NCBI GenBank assembly: GCA_034420695.1
Contig: DAOULB010000040.1
Location: 186,001-250,000 of the forward strand
Origin: Io17-Chloro-G2 sp034420695
GTDB lineage: Bacteria; Chloroflexota; Dehalococcoidia; Lucifugimonadales; UBA3495
Direction: 5' to 3'
DNA: 64,000 bases
Positions 16,195-25,544 of this stretch are shown here, piece after piece (the first letter of the stretch is position 1; the number at the start of each line of letters is the position of its first letter). The notes beneath the pieces are model-generated. The model was given only the letters and a program-made list of their open reading frames with translations, had not been told where the DNA came from and searched no databases. A program made the translations under genes and the position numbers.

Positions 16195-19100
16195 TCAGGG
16201 GAAGAGATAGAGCAGGACTAAGCCGACGGCTTGGTCTCGGGTGGTGGTGCCATCGCCAAAAAGGAAGTCCAACACAGCGTTAACGGCTTCCGGATAGCCG
16301 ATGCTGCCGTCCCCGTCGTCGTCATAGGGTATTCCAAGGGAAAGTCGGATGGCCGCGGTGTTGCCGTTGCTTTCGGCATCCTCGGCAACGTTGGCCCCAA
16401 TATCCACTGTAACCTCACCCACTTGCGCCGGGGTCACGTCAAAGGAGTAAACGGCCCCGCTGCCGGAGAAGTTGCCGGCGGCGCCGTTGGCCACCACAAT
16501 ATCCTCCAAAGCAAAACCGGTCACCGGCTCGCTGAACGTGGCCGTAGCGGGAACCGGCGAGCCAAACCTTACCGGGGCTGAATCACTCCTGGCGAGATAG
16601 ATGCTGGGCGCCCCTGCCACGGCCGCCGGAATTCCCGTGGCCACCGCAGACCAATCGCCGGCCCCGGCGGAACTGACGGCCCTCACCTGTACGTCGTACT
16701 GAACGCCGCTGGTCAGGCCAGTGATGGTGTATTCCAAGGGTTCTGATCCCGCAGTCCAAATGTCCTCCGCCACCACCCAGTTGGTGCCCACGGTCTCATC
16801 GGCGGAAGTCTCGATGTAACGCAGGTCGTAGGCTGTAATTGTTACACCGTCATTATCGGGGGGAGCGTTCCAAGCCACTGTCAAACAGTCTGCGCCCGCC
16901 GTGATTACACTGGTGATGGCAGGGGGGCCCGGTCTGCTCACGTGGCCATAGACCTTGATGCTCCATGACCGGAGAGTCCCGCCAAGGGCCGGGAAATGGT
17001 CGGTCAGCCGCAGCGTCCATTGCCCGTTGGGGTCCTCTCCCAAGTGCCGGGCCGAGCCGAAACGGAATTCGCCATCCGCACGCACGTAGTAAGTGCATGG
17101 CGCCAGGGAGAAATCCGGGGCAGAGCATAGGTCATCGGTGTAGTAGTGCCTGGTGTTGAACGGGACGGACAGCTTGGACACCGTTCCAGAAGGCGACACC
17201 AGCTCGATGTCCATGTCCCGGAAGGACGTGTGGTCGAAGTTGGTTTAATTTCGACGAATTCGGTGAAACGAATGTCAGTGTCCAAAGTCAGCGTCGTGGC
17301 GACGGTCTGAGGGGCGCCGCCGGATGGTGGAGGAATCGTGACAGGGGCTTGGGACGTTGCGCCGGCGCTTGCCATGTCAGGGACATTGACCCATTCCCTC
17401 GCCAAGTCCACGGCAGCTTTGGCGTCAACCACCCCGAAACCATACTCGTGGTTGAAGTGATAAACATCCCCTTCTGAATCCGCCTCGTACTTCCGGGCGC
17501 CCTCGGCCCATCCGGCGTTTTCCGGGTCGTTCTTCCGAGCCGAGCCAGCCAGTATCAGCTTCAGGTCCCGCCAAGTCAGGTCTGGATTGGCTTGCCGCAG
17601 CAAGGCCGCAACGCCGGAAACGGCAGGAACTGACGCCGAAGTCCCACTAAAGTTGTCCCTGTACCGGTCGGAATTCTCGGTAGTCGCTATGCCCCGGCGT
17701 TCTCCATCGTCGCCCGAGGGGCCGCAGACCCACAGGTTGGCCCCTTTCTCGGAATAGACGGCCCTTGCGCCTGCGTCGTTCACCGCGCAAACGGCGGTTA
17801 CGGCGTAGTGATTGGCGATTTCGTCGAGGCTCGAATAGTCTCCGCGGTATCTGACATCATCGACGGGACCGCCGGCCGGAGTTCCATCGGGCTGTAAGCG
17901 GTGGCCCCGCCCGCCGTTGCCCCCGGCGAAGACATAGAAGACCCCCTTCCCGCCGTAGCCTTCCCGGATCCCGGCGTCGACGGCCGATTCCCAAAGGCGG
18001 GAGGCGAAGCTAAGTCCAGGGCTGTCGGTTGGCCCCCAGCTGTTGTTTGACACGGCAGTTGCTACCCGGTTGCGGGACATGGAATCTGCAATGCTGATGG
18101 ACGGAATTTCTCTCGGTGCCCCAACCAGCAAGTTGTAGCCGTAGATCGTGGCCCTTGGGGCAACGCCCAGTACGCCCGTGCCATTGTCCCGGGCCGCTAT
18201 GACACCGGCTACTGCCGTGCTGTGGTGGTCAAAGGGGCGAAAGGCGCCGCCCTTGTTCTGGTAGTCGTGGTTGAGTGCACTGTTGACGTTGTCCGTCAAG
18301 TCTCGATGGCTGTAGTCTATCGTGTCGTCGATCACGGCAACGTTGACCCCCTCACCGGAAAAGCCTTGTTCCCAAGCGCCTTCAACGTTGACGTCTTCTC
18401 CTTGCTGTTCAAGATTGCGCAGATGCCACTGGCAGCCGAAAAGGGAGTCGTCGATCTCCGGGTTGGCCAGCGCCGCCGTCGACGCTTCGCAGTCATTGAT
18501 AAACTTGGCGTAGTCGCTGTCTTCAAGGGCGTGGATGGTGTAGTGCACAGGGTGGGAAGTGACCTCGGTTGGCGTGGTTACTTTGATAAAGTAGGGGCCC
18601 CGGTCAAAGTCGTCCTGTATCAGGAAACCCCACCTATCCCCGCTTAGTGTAACGGGATACACATTGACGGAAACTTCGGCCCCGTTGTTATCAAGTAATG
18701 CGAAGTCGAGGGGCTCAATGGGCAAGAATCCATCCGGATCCCTAAGATCCAATCCTATGGCGTATATAAGCAGATTTTTGGGCTCCGGAAGTGTCAGTCT
18801 GAAGTAGTCTGCATCGCTCGCACTGTTGATTGCGCCCGGGGTTGGAGAGTCGAGGTTCAGGAGAGCAGCCGTGGCAGTGGTGCTGCCGGGGTCTGTTACG
18901 GCTGCTGCGTGCAGGGTGTAATCTCCGGCGGCCCCTTCCCAGCTTCGCACCGATATGTAATAAATGCCGCTTGCCAGGCGCCTCCGTATATTGAACCCGG
19001 TCTCCCTTCCATCGATATAACTGTCGTCATTGAATACAAGGTAAGGGCCGCCACTGCTGTCATAGAGCCAACCCCGGGTATCTAGGCCGCCGCTGGTGTA

Positions 19101-19712
19101 AATCCAAACGTCGGTGGTCCCGGATTGACCGGATAAGTCCAGCTTGAAGACGTCCCGGTCGAACTCCGGTTCGATGACTCCTGGTGTTGAACTCCCCAAA
19201 CCCAGAGCGGTGGCGGCGGGGAATGAAGCCCCGTGGTCGTCCGTCTTGGCATGCAAGGTGTAATTACCAGTTGTAATGCCGTCGGCGTTGAAAACCCCGG
19301 CGTAGTAAACCCCCGGCGCCAGGGTCCGCGGGATACGAAAATTCGTATCGACAACCTCGCCACCTAGAGTAGTGTCGTCGTTGAAAGCAATCCGGTCGCC
19401 GCTGCTGTCGTACAACCCGCCCCAAGTATCCAGGGTCCCTGTCGTGTATAGCCATACATGGGTGTTTCCCGATGCGCTCGACAGGTCCAGCTTGAAGACG
19501 TCCCTGTCATCCCCCGGGTCTATGCGCCCGCCTATCGAGGAATCCAGCGGCAGAACCGTAGCAGTCGAAAGCGTGTTGCCGTGGTCATCGGAAGACTGCG
19601 CCCCGGCGCTGTCAACGCTTGAGGCAAAGCAGAGCGCCGCCGCGAAGGCTAGCAGGACTATGCCCGTGAGCAGCGGCTGGTCAGAGGAACGCAGCTTCAT
19701 CAGGAAGCCCAT
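16195..19712 (-). pseudogene. Exported kexin/subtilisin-like protease, frameshifted in the P domain
   Basis: Two overlapping frames form one large S8 protease. Upstream frame: signal peptide (about 1-39), then PPC-type beta domains (about 42-155, 158-270 and 275-395). The peptidase domain has D462 (NVAVIDDT), H497 (HHSTAVAG), N599 (AGGNGG) and S692 (GTSASVP). At about residue 822 (near 17245) the frame shifts by one base. FDHTSFRDMDIELVSPSGT of the P domain continues in the other frame (GAA ATT AAA CC / AAC TTC GAC), followed by fibronectin III, an Ig-like beta domain and a Ca-binding tail DDDGDGSIGYPEAV ending YLFP. The first frame would otherwise run to 17004 as nonsense. It may be a real mutation or an assembly error. 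A prodomain-like gene lies 79 bp upstream. Confidence 0.85.
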
Positions 19713-19791
19713 TCAGGTGCACTCAATCAAGCTATCGTGGAAGGTAGGTATGGAAAAGCTGGTAGGGTCCCCCGGCTTCAGGCCTGTCTCC

Positions 19792-20565
19792 TCACTTGAG
19801 CTCCATTTCCCTGGCCCAGTTGGGGCTTGAAAGTATCACTCCCTCCTGGCCGGCCAGGGCATTGGCCAGTTCCAGGGAGGGAAGGCCCGGTGCCGTTTTC
19901 ACAAGGAAGCCGTTGTCCAAGTATTCAATCTCCGTTGCCCGGTCGCGCGAAATACCGTTGCCGGAGAAGAACTTCTCGACGGCTGCTTCGTCCCACTCGG
20001 GGTACAACGCCAGGATGATGCCCCCCGGCAAAGTCATCAGTTCGCCGCCCGATTCGCTTAGAAAAACCGGCTGGTCCTCCATGGTTTCAGGATCCCTGCG
20101 GACAGAATTTCCCAAATCTTCCTTCTTGGACACACCATCTTCGGTCGTGTCAACGGCGCCTGTCCCGGCGGTATCCTGGGCGGCATTGGCGTCCAAGGAG
20201 TTCTTCCGGGGTTCTTGGCGCGGCTGCAGCACGACCCTCCGTGTCTCGTCGCCGTCCTGCCAGGTGTAGACCGCTCCCGTCTTGGCGCCTTCCGGCCCGC
20301 GGCTGTCTTCCCCCGTGACAATTCCTTCCTCCCCGTCAGAAATGGCAGTGGGCTTTATGCCCGGCGGACCCTCAATGTCAAAAGTCGGTGTAACGCGTGG
20401 GCCGGTCTCCTCCGTGACCTTGGAGTCCGGAGCTGGAGAGATTGGGGCTTCCCGGACTGATGGGGAAGCCTGGTCCCTGGCCAGGATCAGCCCCGAGGTT
20501 ATCCCGCCCGCCAAGACCAGTACCAATACAATGCCTATTGCAGCAACAAGCGGTGTCACTTTCAT
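19792..20565 (-). CDS. Membrane-anchored protein with protease prodomain-like C terminus
   Basis: A 257-residue protein with a single N-terminal membrane segment (about 5-30, VAAIGIVLVLVLAGGITSGL). A long disordered acidic region follows (about 31-170), then a compact C-terminal domain with FLSESGGELMTLPGGIILAL, EYLDNGFLVKT and GVILSSPNWARE. That last pattern (value-LVKT, LxLANALA, GV..S.PNW) is the form seen at the end of S8 protease prodomains. The kexin-like protease 79 bp downstream has no such prodomain. The inference is a prodomain supplied in trans as chaperone or inhibitor. ATG at 20565 is preceded by AGGTGAT. Confidence 0.65.
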   Translation of the reverse strand: MKVTPLVAAIGIVLVLVLAGGITSGLILARDQASPSVREAPISPAPDSKVTEETGPRVTPTFDIEGPPGIKPTAISDGEEGIVTGEDSRGPEGAKTGAVYTWQDGDETRRVVLQPRQEPRKNSLDANAAQDTAGTGAVDTTEDGVSKKEDLGNSVRRDPETMEDQPVFLSESGGELMTLPGGIILALYPEWDEAAVEKFFSGNGISRDRATEIEYLDNGFLVKTAPGLPSLELANALAGQEGVILSSPNWAREMELK

Positions 20566-20825
20566 AGCATCACCTCATATCTAAGATATCACAAGGTTGT
20601 GCCATGAAAGTGTTACCGGTCCCGCTGGGACGACCAAGGCTGGCCGGTCACTCCCGTCAGCCGTACCCAGTCTGTAGCCGTACCCGGACTGAAAAGGATC
20701 TGCTGAGGTTGGGGCCCGGCCCCCGCTATAGAGGATGCGGAGGAAGACCAACGGCAGCACATTTACCTTGACAAATCTGATACCATTAGGCATCTGTATC
20801 ACGATTTCCAATAGGAAGGCGAGAG

Positions 20826-22274
20826 ATGGGACTAGGAAAGTTACTGACTAAGCCTTTGTCGGGTTACCCCGGCGGATACAAGAAGATGCGCCGCGGCTTC
20901 CAGGGTGTCACCCAGACACCTCCATTCAAAGTGCCCGAGGACCCCAGGGACCGCCGCAGCCGCATTCCCCGCCTGGGCTTCCGCGAATACTGGTACCCGG
21001 CCCTTCCGGCCAAGGACGTGAAAAAGTCGGAACCCTCCCTCCTCCGCATGCTGGGCACCGACGTCATTTTCTTCAAAGACAAGAAGGGCGAGGTGCAGGC
21101 CCTGCTGGACTGGTGCCCCCACCGCGCCGTTTACCTTTCTATGGGCAAGTGTTACTTCCCCGGCTTTGTCACCTGCCCCTACCACGGCGCCACCTTCGAC
21201 GGCGACGGCAACTGCGTCGCCTTCCTGACCGAGGGACCCGATTCCAAGATGGTCGGCGTGGAGGGAATGAAGGCCAAGAAGTTCCCCACGGTGACCCTTA
21301 AGGGCATGGTCTTCGTCTGGATGGGTGAGAGCGAGCCCGTAGACCCCAGGGAAGACATTCCTCCGGAAATGTTCGAAGAGCACAACATCGTCCGCCCTTC
21401 GTTCTGCATGTTTGACTGCAACTGGGTCATAGTGCTGGAAAACACCATGGACGCCCACAACGCTTTCATGGTGCACCGCAACGCCCTCCGCATCCTGACC
21501 AGCCGGCTGGGCGGACGCCCCCGCACTCCCTTGGGCTACCGGGTGCACATCGTCAACAACAAGGTGGTCCACTACCGCCCCGGCGACGATAAGACCTCGG
21601 TGGAAAAGTACTACTACGACGACAACGACGACATCCCCTACCAGATGTACTATCCCGGAGTGGACGGCGTCTGGCCGCTGCACCGCTGGCGGTTGCTGTG
21701 GACGTGGATGTTCAACCGGAAGTCCCAGCGCAAGAACCAGCAGTTGGGAATGCGCCGCCCTGCCCCGGCGGACACCCCCGACGTCAACGAATGGAACGGC
21801 ACCCGCCTGCCCGGCATGTCCCGCACCGGCGGCAACAACCGGGACTTCCGCAGCACCAGGTGGCCGGTCCCGGTGGAAGAGAACCTCACCCGGATGGTCT
21901 ACCTGAACGTGGAGCGGTATCCGTCCAAGACCAGCGGGCTCAAGCGCATCTATAAGGGTATAACCTGGCCCTACCGGAATTGGGAGTTGAACTTCAACTT
22001 CCGCAACCAGGACTACGACGCAGAAAAGTACGTCCAGTACGCCGCTCCCGAGTACATGTCCTCCACCGACTCGGTGGTGGTGGCAATGCGCCGCCTGTTC
22101 ACCGAGCACAACCGGGACACCGTGCTGCGCCGCGAATGGGAGGAAGAAGCACCTGAGGTGCTGGAGGAGACCTTGGCCGAGCAACTGGTCCGGGAAGGCG
22201 ACGCCCGGGTGGCCGCCGCTTCCGCCGCCTATGACGTGGACCGCTTGGAGGAGGAACTCCTCCGCCGCCGCTAA
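20826..22274 (+). CDS. Rieske non-haem iron oxygenase, alpha subunit type
   Basis: A 482-residue protein. The N-terminal Rieske [2Fe-2S] site has C97-P-H99 and C117-P-Y-H120, with the C-terminal catalytic domain from about 180. Electrons would come from a reductase not seen here. The mononuclear iron site should read D-x2-H-x4-H. The sequence is E-N-T-M-D209-A-H211-N212-A-F-M-V-H217: N212 is at the first histidine position and a histidine sits one residue earlier. ATG start after AGGAAGGCGAG. It ends 35 bp before a strong terminator, so it is probably monocistronic. Substrate likely aromatic or polycyclic, by family only. Confidence 0.85.
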   Translation: MGLGKLLTKPLSGYPGGYKKMRRGFQGVTQTPPFKVPEDPRDRRSRIPRLGFREYWYPALPAKDVKKSEPSLLRMLGTDVIFFKDKKGEVQALLDWCPHRAVYLSMGKCYFPGFVTCPYHGATFDGDGNCVAFLTEGPDSKMVGVEGMKAKKFPTVTLKGMVFVWMGESEPVDPREDIPPEMFEEHNIVRPSFCMFDCNWVIVLENTMDAHNAFMVHRNALRILTSRLGGRPRTPLGYRVHIVNNKVVHYRPGDDKTSVEKYYYDDNDDIPYQMYYPGVDGVWPLHRWRLLWTWMFNRKSQRKNQQLGMRRPAPADTPDVNEWNGTRLPGMSRTGGNNRDFRSTRWPVPVEENLTRMVYLNVERYPSKTSGLKRIYKGITWPYRNWELNFNFRNQDYDAEKYVQYAAPEYMSSTDSVVVAMRRLFTEHNRDTVLRREWEEEAPEVLEETLAEQLVREGDARVAAASAAYDVDRLEEELLRRR

Positions 22275-22308
22275 GTCAATCGATCGGCTTTTCCAGGCTA
22301 GAACAGGG

Positions 22309-22338
22309 GACCCCCTTCGCGAGAAGGGGGTCTTTCTC
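22309..22338 (+). terminator. Rho-independent terminator after the Rieske gene
   Basis: Perfect 10 bp stem GACCCCCTTC (22309-22318) with GAAGGGGGTC (22323-22332), GCGA tetraloop, then a short T-rich tail (TTTCT). It lies 35 bp after the Rieske stop codon. Confidence 0.85.
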
Positions 22339-22438
22339 AGTTTGTGGCCCAACCGCTCAAATACCCATCACTCCGGGTTTAGATTGAAGTGTTTTTAGGG
22401 GATAATGACAAGGCTGAATAACTTGAAGAAGCAGATTG

Positions 22439-22651
22439 ATGCACAGGTACGAAATCATCATCTATTGGAGCAACGAAGACGGCACTTTTGTAGTCGAGGT
22501 GCCAGAGCTTCCAGGCTGCGCGGCCCACGGCGGCACTCAGGAAGAGGCGCTGGAGCAAATCAACCAAGCCGTGGACTTGTGGATTGAAACGGCTAAAGAA
22601 TTCGGTGACCCAGTTCCGGAACCCAAAGGCCAACGCCTGACGCTGGCATAG
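22439..22651 (+). CDS. HicB-family antitoxin-like protein (orphan)
   Basis: A 70-residue protein with the HicB fold pattern: YEIIIYWSNEDGTFVVEVPE, then LPGCAAHGGTQEEALEQI and a C-terminal helix. HicB proteins neutralise the HicA mRNA interferase. No HicA-like frame is visible on either side, and the C-terminal DNA-binding domain of longer HicB proteins is absent. Start ATG 22439; a TTG lies one codon upstream. It may be a solitary regulator or a relic of a toxin-antitoxin pair. Confidence 0.75.
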   Translation: MHRYEIIIYWSNEDGTFVVEVPELPGCAAHGGTQEEALEQINQAVDLWIETAKEFGDPVPEPKGQRLTLA

Positions 22652-22711
22652 GTATTCCATTTGCCAACGACATGGGGCAACTTTCCAATCTCTCGCAAGA
22701 GGTGATTCGCT

Positions 22712-23734
22712 ATGAAGCTGTTGACTTACGATTCCGGTTCCGGCCCACGCTGCGGCGTCCTCCAGGGCGAGGACGAAGTGGTGGACGTCACCGCTCTCCT
22801 CGGTTCGCCCTTTACCCTTCAGGACGTCAAGGCCCTGCTGGACACCGGCGATTCCGCCATTGACCGTGTCCGGGATGCGCTGGCCGCCAACCCTGGGGCT
22901 GCAGCGGCGCCCTTGGCCGGCGTCAGGCTGCGCTCCCCGGTGCTGCAGCCGCCCACCGTCCGGGACTTCATGATTTACGAGGAGCACGCCACGGCCCAAG
23001 GCACCAGGCAGCGGGAGGAGGCTTGGTACCGGATGCCCATCTTCTACTTCTCCAATACACTTTGCATCTATGGCCCCGGAGACCAAGTCCCCTTCCCGTC
23101 CGCCTCGGAAATGTTGGACTACGAGCTGGAATTGGGCTGCATTATCGGAAAGAACGGGCGCAACGTGGCCGAAGCCGACGGGTTGGATTACATCGCCGGG
23201 TTCTGCATATTCAACGACTGGAGTTGCCGGGACATTCAGCGGGATGAAAGCACTGTTGGGCTGGGCCCGGCCAAGGGCAAGGACGCGGCGTCGACCATCG
23301 GCCCCTGGCTGGTCACCACCGACGAAATGGCACCCTACCTCCGGGATGGTCGCCTGCAGGTGAAATGCAGCGTCAGGGTCAACGGGGAGTACTGGCTGAA
23401 GGACTCTGACGGGGGCGTGCCCTATCATACGTGGGGTTCCTTGGTCGAGAGGGCTTCCAAGGACAGCCGCATTGCGCCGGGAGACGTTTTCGGCAGCGGC
23501 ACCGTTGGCGGCGGTTCCATAGGTGAGGCAATCCGGAAGGGGTATGAACCGGCCAGGTTCCTGCAGCCCGGCGACGTGGTGGAGCACGAGGTGGAAGGGC
23601 TGGGAACCCTGCGGTCAACCATCGGGCCCAAGGAAGGCTATGATCCGGCCTACCGTTACGGTCCCAAAGAACAGCCTCCCCTGCCCGAGCGGGGCATTGC
23701 CAGGGACTACAAGTACGAACTCAGAATTCCCTGA
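22712..23734 (+). CDS. Fumarylacetoacetate hydrolase (FAH) family protein
   Basis: A 340-residue FAH-superfamily enzyme that cleaves C-C bonds in, or isomerises or decarboxylates, 2-oxo acids from ring-cleavage pathways. Metal ligands by pattern: D85 (RDFMIYEEHA), E138 and E140 (DYELELG), D169 (FNDWSCRDIQ). The C-terminal GSGTVGGGS segment and LQPGDVVEHEVEGLG ending fit the fumarylacetoacetase-like branch. ATG at 22712 with AAGAGGTGATTCGCT upstream. Following the Rieske gene, it fits a place in aromatic catabolism, but substrate is not determined. Confidence 0.88.
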   Translation: MKLLTYDSGSGPRCGVLQGEDEVVDVTALLGSPFTLQDVKALLDTGDSAIDRVRDALAANPGAAAAPLAGVRLRSPVLQPPTVRDFMIYEEHATAQGTRQREEAWYRMPIFYFSNTLCIYGPGDQVPFPSASEMLDYELELGCIIGKNGRNVAEADGLDYIAGFCIFNDWSCRDIQRDESTVGLGPAKGKDAASTIGPWLVTTDEMAPYLRDGRLQVKCSVRVNGEYWLKDSDGGVPYHTWGSLVERASKDSRIAPGDVFGSGTVGGGSIGEAIRKGYEPARFLQPGDVVEHEVEGLGTLRSTIGPKEGYDPAYRYGPKEQPPLPERGIARDYKYELRIP

Positions 23735-23867
23735 GAGGCCGGTTCGTCTCCACCGCTGTTCCTGCCTGAACGTCGCGTAGAGGAGCCGGGCCGCCAACCC
23801 CGGTTTGGATACGGCGCGGCATCACCGGATTCTGCTCTTTGGCCCGCGCTGGGGATGCCGCAGGAAG

Positions 23868-25358
23868 CTATCGACGGGCCCGGGAGAGTGTCATCCCGGC
23901 CAGCAGTAGACCCAGGAGCGCCCAACCCAAGCTCAGCTTCTGGCCGCCTTGTGCCAAGCTGGCGGCGCAAGTCCGGGCCTCCCCACCTGTCAACTCCTGG
24001 GGCGGGGGCGGCTGGAATCCAGTGAAGAGCTTGACGAGAAAGCCGTCGGCCAAACCTTCCGGACTCTGTCCGGGCAGGGTCCCGTTGGTGCGGCCCACCA
24101 AGTAAAGGTTGTCCTGGGCGTCCAAGGTGATGTCCCGGACGTTGTCGCCGGAGGTTGAGCCGAACTGGTGAGTCCAGAGTTCATCCCCGTCTACGTTGTA
24201 CTTGCGGACAAAAACGTCGTTGCCGCCGGAATTTTGCTGGCCCGGCAGGGCGCCGTCGGTCCGGCCCACCACGTAAACGGCTCCGCCGGAGTCCACCACC
24301 ACGTCGGTGGCAAAATCTTCGTCCATGGTGCCGAACTCCCGCTGCCAGACCATGTTGCCGTCGCCGTCGAACCGGTGTAGGAGAGCGTTCTGCACTATTC
24401 CCACCCGCTGCCCCGGCTTGGCGATCCGGTAGAAACCGACTACGAAGACTCTCCCTTCTGCATCCACAGCAACATCGACGGCGTTGTCGGCATCCACTGT
24501 GCCGAATTCCCTGGCCCAGAGCATGGTCCCTGCAGAGTCGAACTTGGCCAAGTAGCTATCGTACTTGCCGGCCCACGTCTCGCCTGGGAAGGTCCCTGAG
24601 CTGGGTCCAACGGCGTACACACTGCCGTCCCCGCCCACTGTAACCGCCGACATCAGGTCGGTGCCCTTGGTGCCAAACTGGCGGGTCCACACTTCGCTGC
24701 CGCCGGTATCGTACTTCCGGACGTAGGCGTCTTCGTTGCCGATCTTCTCCTGTCCGGGGAGCGCTATTCGGGCAATGCCTGCCACGTAGGCATTGCCCTG
24801 TTCGTCCACCGCCACGTCCGACGGTTCGTCGCGGTACTCGGTGCCGAACTGCCGCGTCCACTGGGCGTTGCCCTCGAAGTCAAACCTCATCAGGTACACG
24901 TCTTCCCTGCCCAGCTGGACTTGGCCCGGCAGTTCGCCCCTGGTGTGGCCCATCACGTAAAGACCATTGTCCTTGGTGACCGCCACCGCCCAAGCATAAT
25001 CGCTGGCAGGGGTTCCGAAGTTGCGCGTCCAGAGTTCCTGGCCCTCGGGGGAGAACTTGGTCAGAAAGGCGTCGTAACCCGTGAGTTCCTCGCCGTTGTC
25101 CAATGAGTCCCAAGTGTAGCCTGCCACGTATAGATTGCCTTCACCGTCCAAGCCCACTCCTTCCGCCCCGTCGGTGTGGGAGGTCCCGAACTGCCGTATC
25201 CAGGCAGTCGTATCCTGGGCTGTGGAAGCAAAGGTTTGTCCCGCAGTGGGTCCGGTGGAGGCCAGCGCCATGCCGCCCCCGGCTGCCAGGCCGGCCAGCA
25301 GCAGGGCGGCGAATAGTCCGAGCAGAATTCGCAGGTGGTTCAAATCAAAGACTCGCAT
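23868..25358 (-). CDS. Exported SBBP-type beta-propeller protein
   Basis: A 496-residue surface protein. It has an N-terminal signal or anchor (about 8-35) and then about seven repeats of the form 'W-T-R-Q-F-G-T ... D ... V-D ... G-N-x-Y-V-x-G ... G ... D-V/A-F-x-x-K-x', typical of SBBP propeller blades. The C-terminal hydrophobic stretch LGWALLGLLLAGMTLS with basic tail RARR looks like a sorting or membrane anchor. No enzymatic residues. Such proteins are frequent at the cell surface of Chloroflexota. No operon partner is seen. Confidence 0.8.
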   Translation of the reverse strand: MRVFDLNHLRILLGLFAALLLAGLAAGGGMALASTGPTAGQTFASTAQDTTAWIRQFGTSHTDGAEGVGLDGEGNLYVAGYTWDSLDNGEELTGYDAFLTKFSPEGQELWTRNFGTPASDYAWAVAVTKDNGLYVMGHTRGELPGQVQLGREDVYLMRFDFEGNAQWTRQFGTEYRDEPSDVAVDEQGNAYVAGIARIALPGQEKIGNEDAYVRKYDTGGSEVWTRQFGTKGTDLMSAVTVGGDGSVYAVGPSSGTFPGETWAGKYDSYLAKFDSAGTMLWAREFGTVDADNAVDVAVDAEGRVFVVGFYRIAKPGQRVGIVQNALLHRFDGDGNMVWQREFGTMDEDFATDVVVDSGGAVYVVGRTDGALPGQQNSGGNDVFVRKYNVDGDELWTHQFGSTSGDNVRDITLDAQDNLYLVGRTNGTLPGQSPEGLADGFLVKLFTGFQPPPPQELTGGEARTCAASLAQGGQKLSLGWALLGLLLAGMTLSRARR

Positions 25359-25481
25359 GAATCGAGCCCCACGCCATGTTCCTCCATGTGTGTTTTTGCA
25401 CGCGGATGGTCGAATATTGACCCAGTCAGCATCCTGGAGGATGCCTTGGCATGGACGCAGTGACGCACTTCGCCGAAAGGT

Positions 25482-25523
25482 AACGAAACCGCGGCAAGCC
25501 CACCAAGCGGGGCCTGCCGCGGT
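25482..25523 (-). terminator. Rho-independent terminator after the VOC gene
   Basis: Stem CCGCGGCA (25489-25496) with TGCCGCGG (25515-25522), extended by one A-T pair. On the minus strand it is followed by TTTCGTTA, a short T-rich tail. It lies 22 bp after the stop of the VOC gene. Confidence 0.65.
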
Positions 25524-25544
25524 GTAGGAGCATGCTGGAAAGGA

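Noticed and set aside
20841..22352. A 503-residue minus-strand frame opposite the Rieske gene
   Set aside because: His/Val/Gly-rich composition typical of an antisense frame in GC-rich DNA; the plus strand has an unmistakable Rieske domain.
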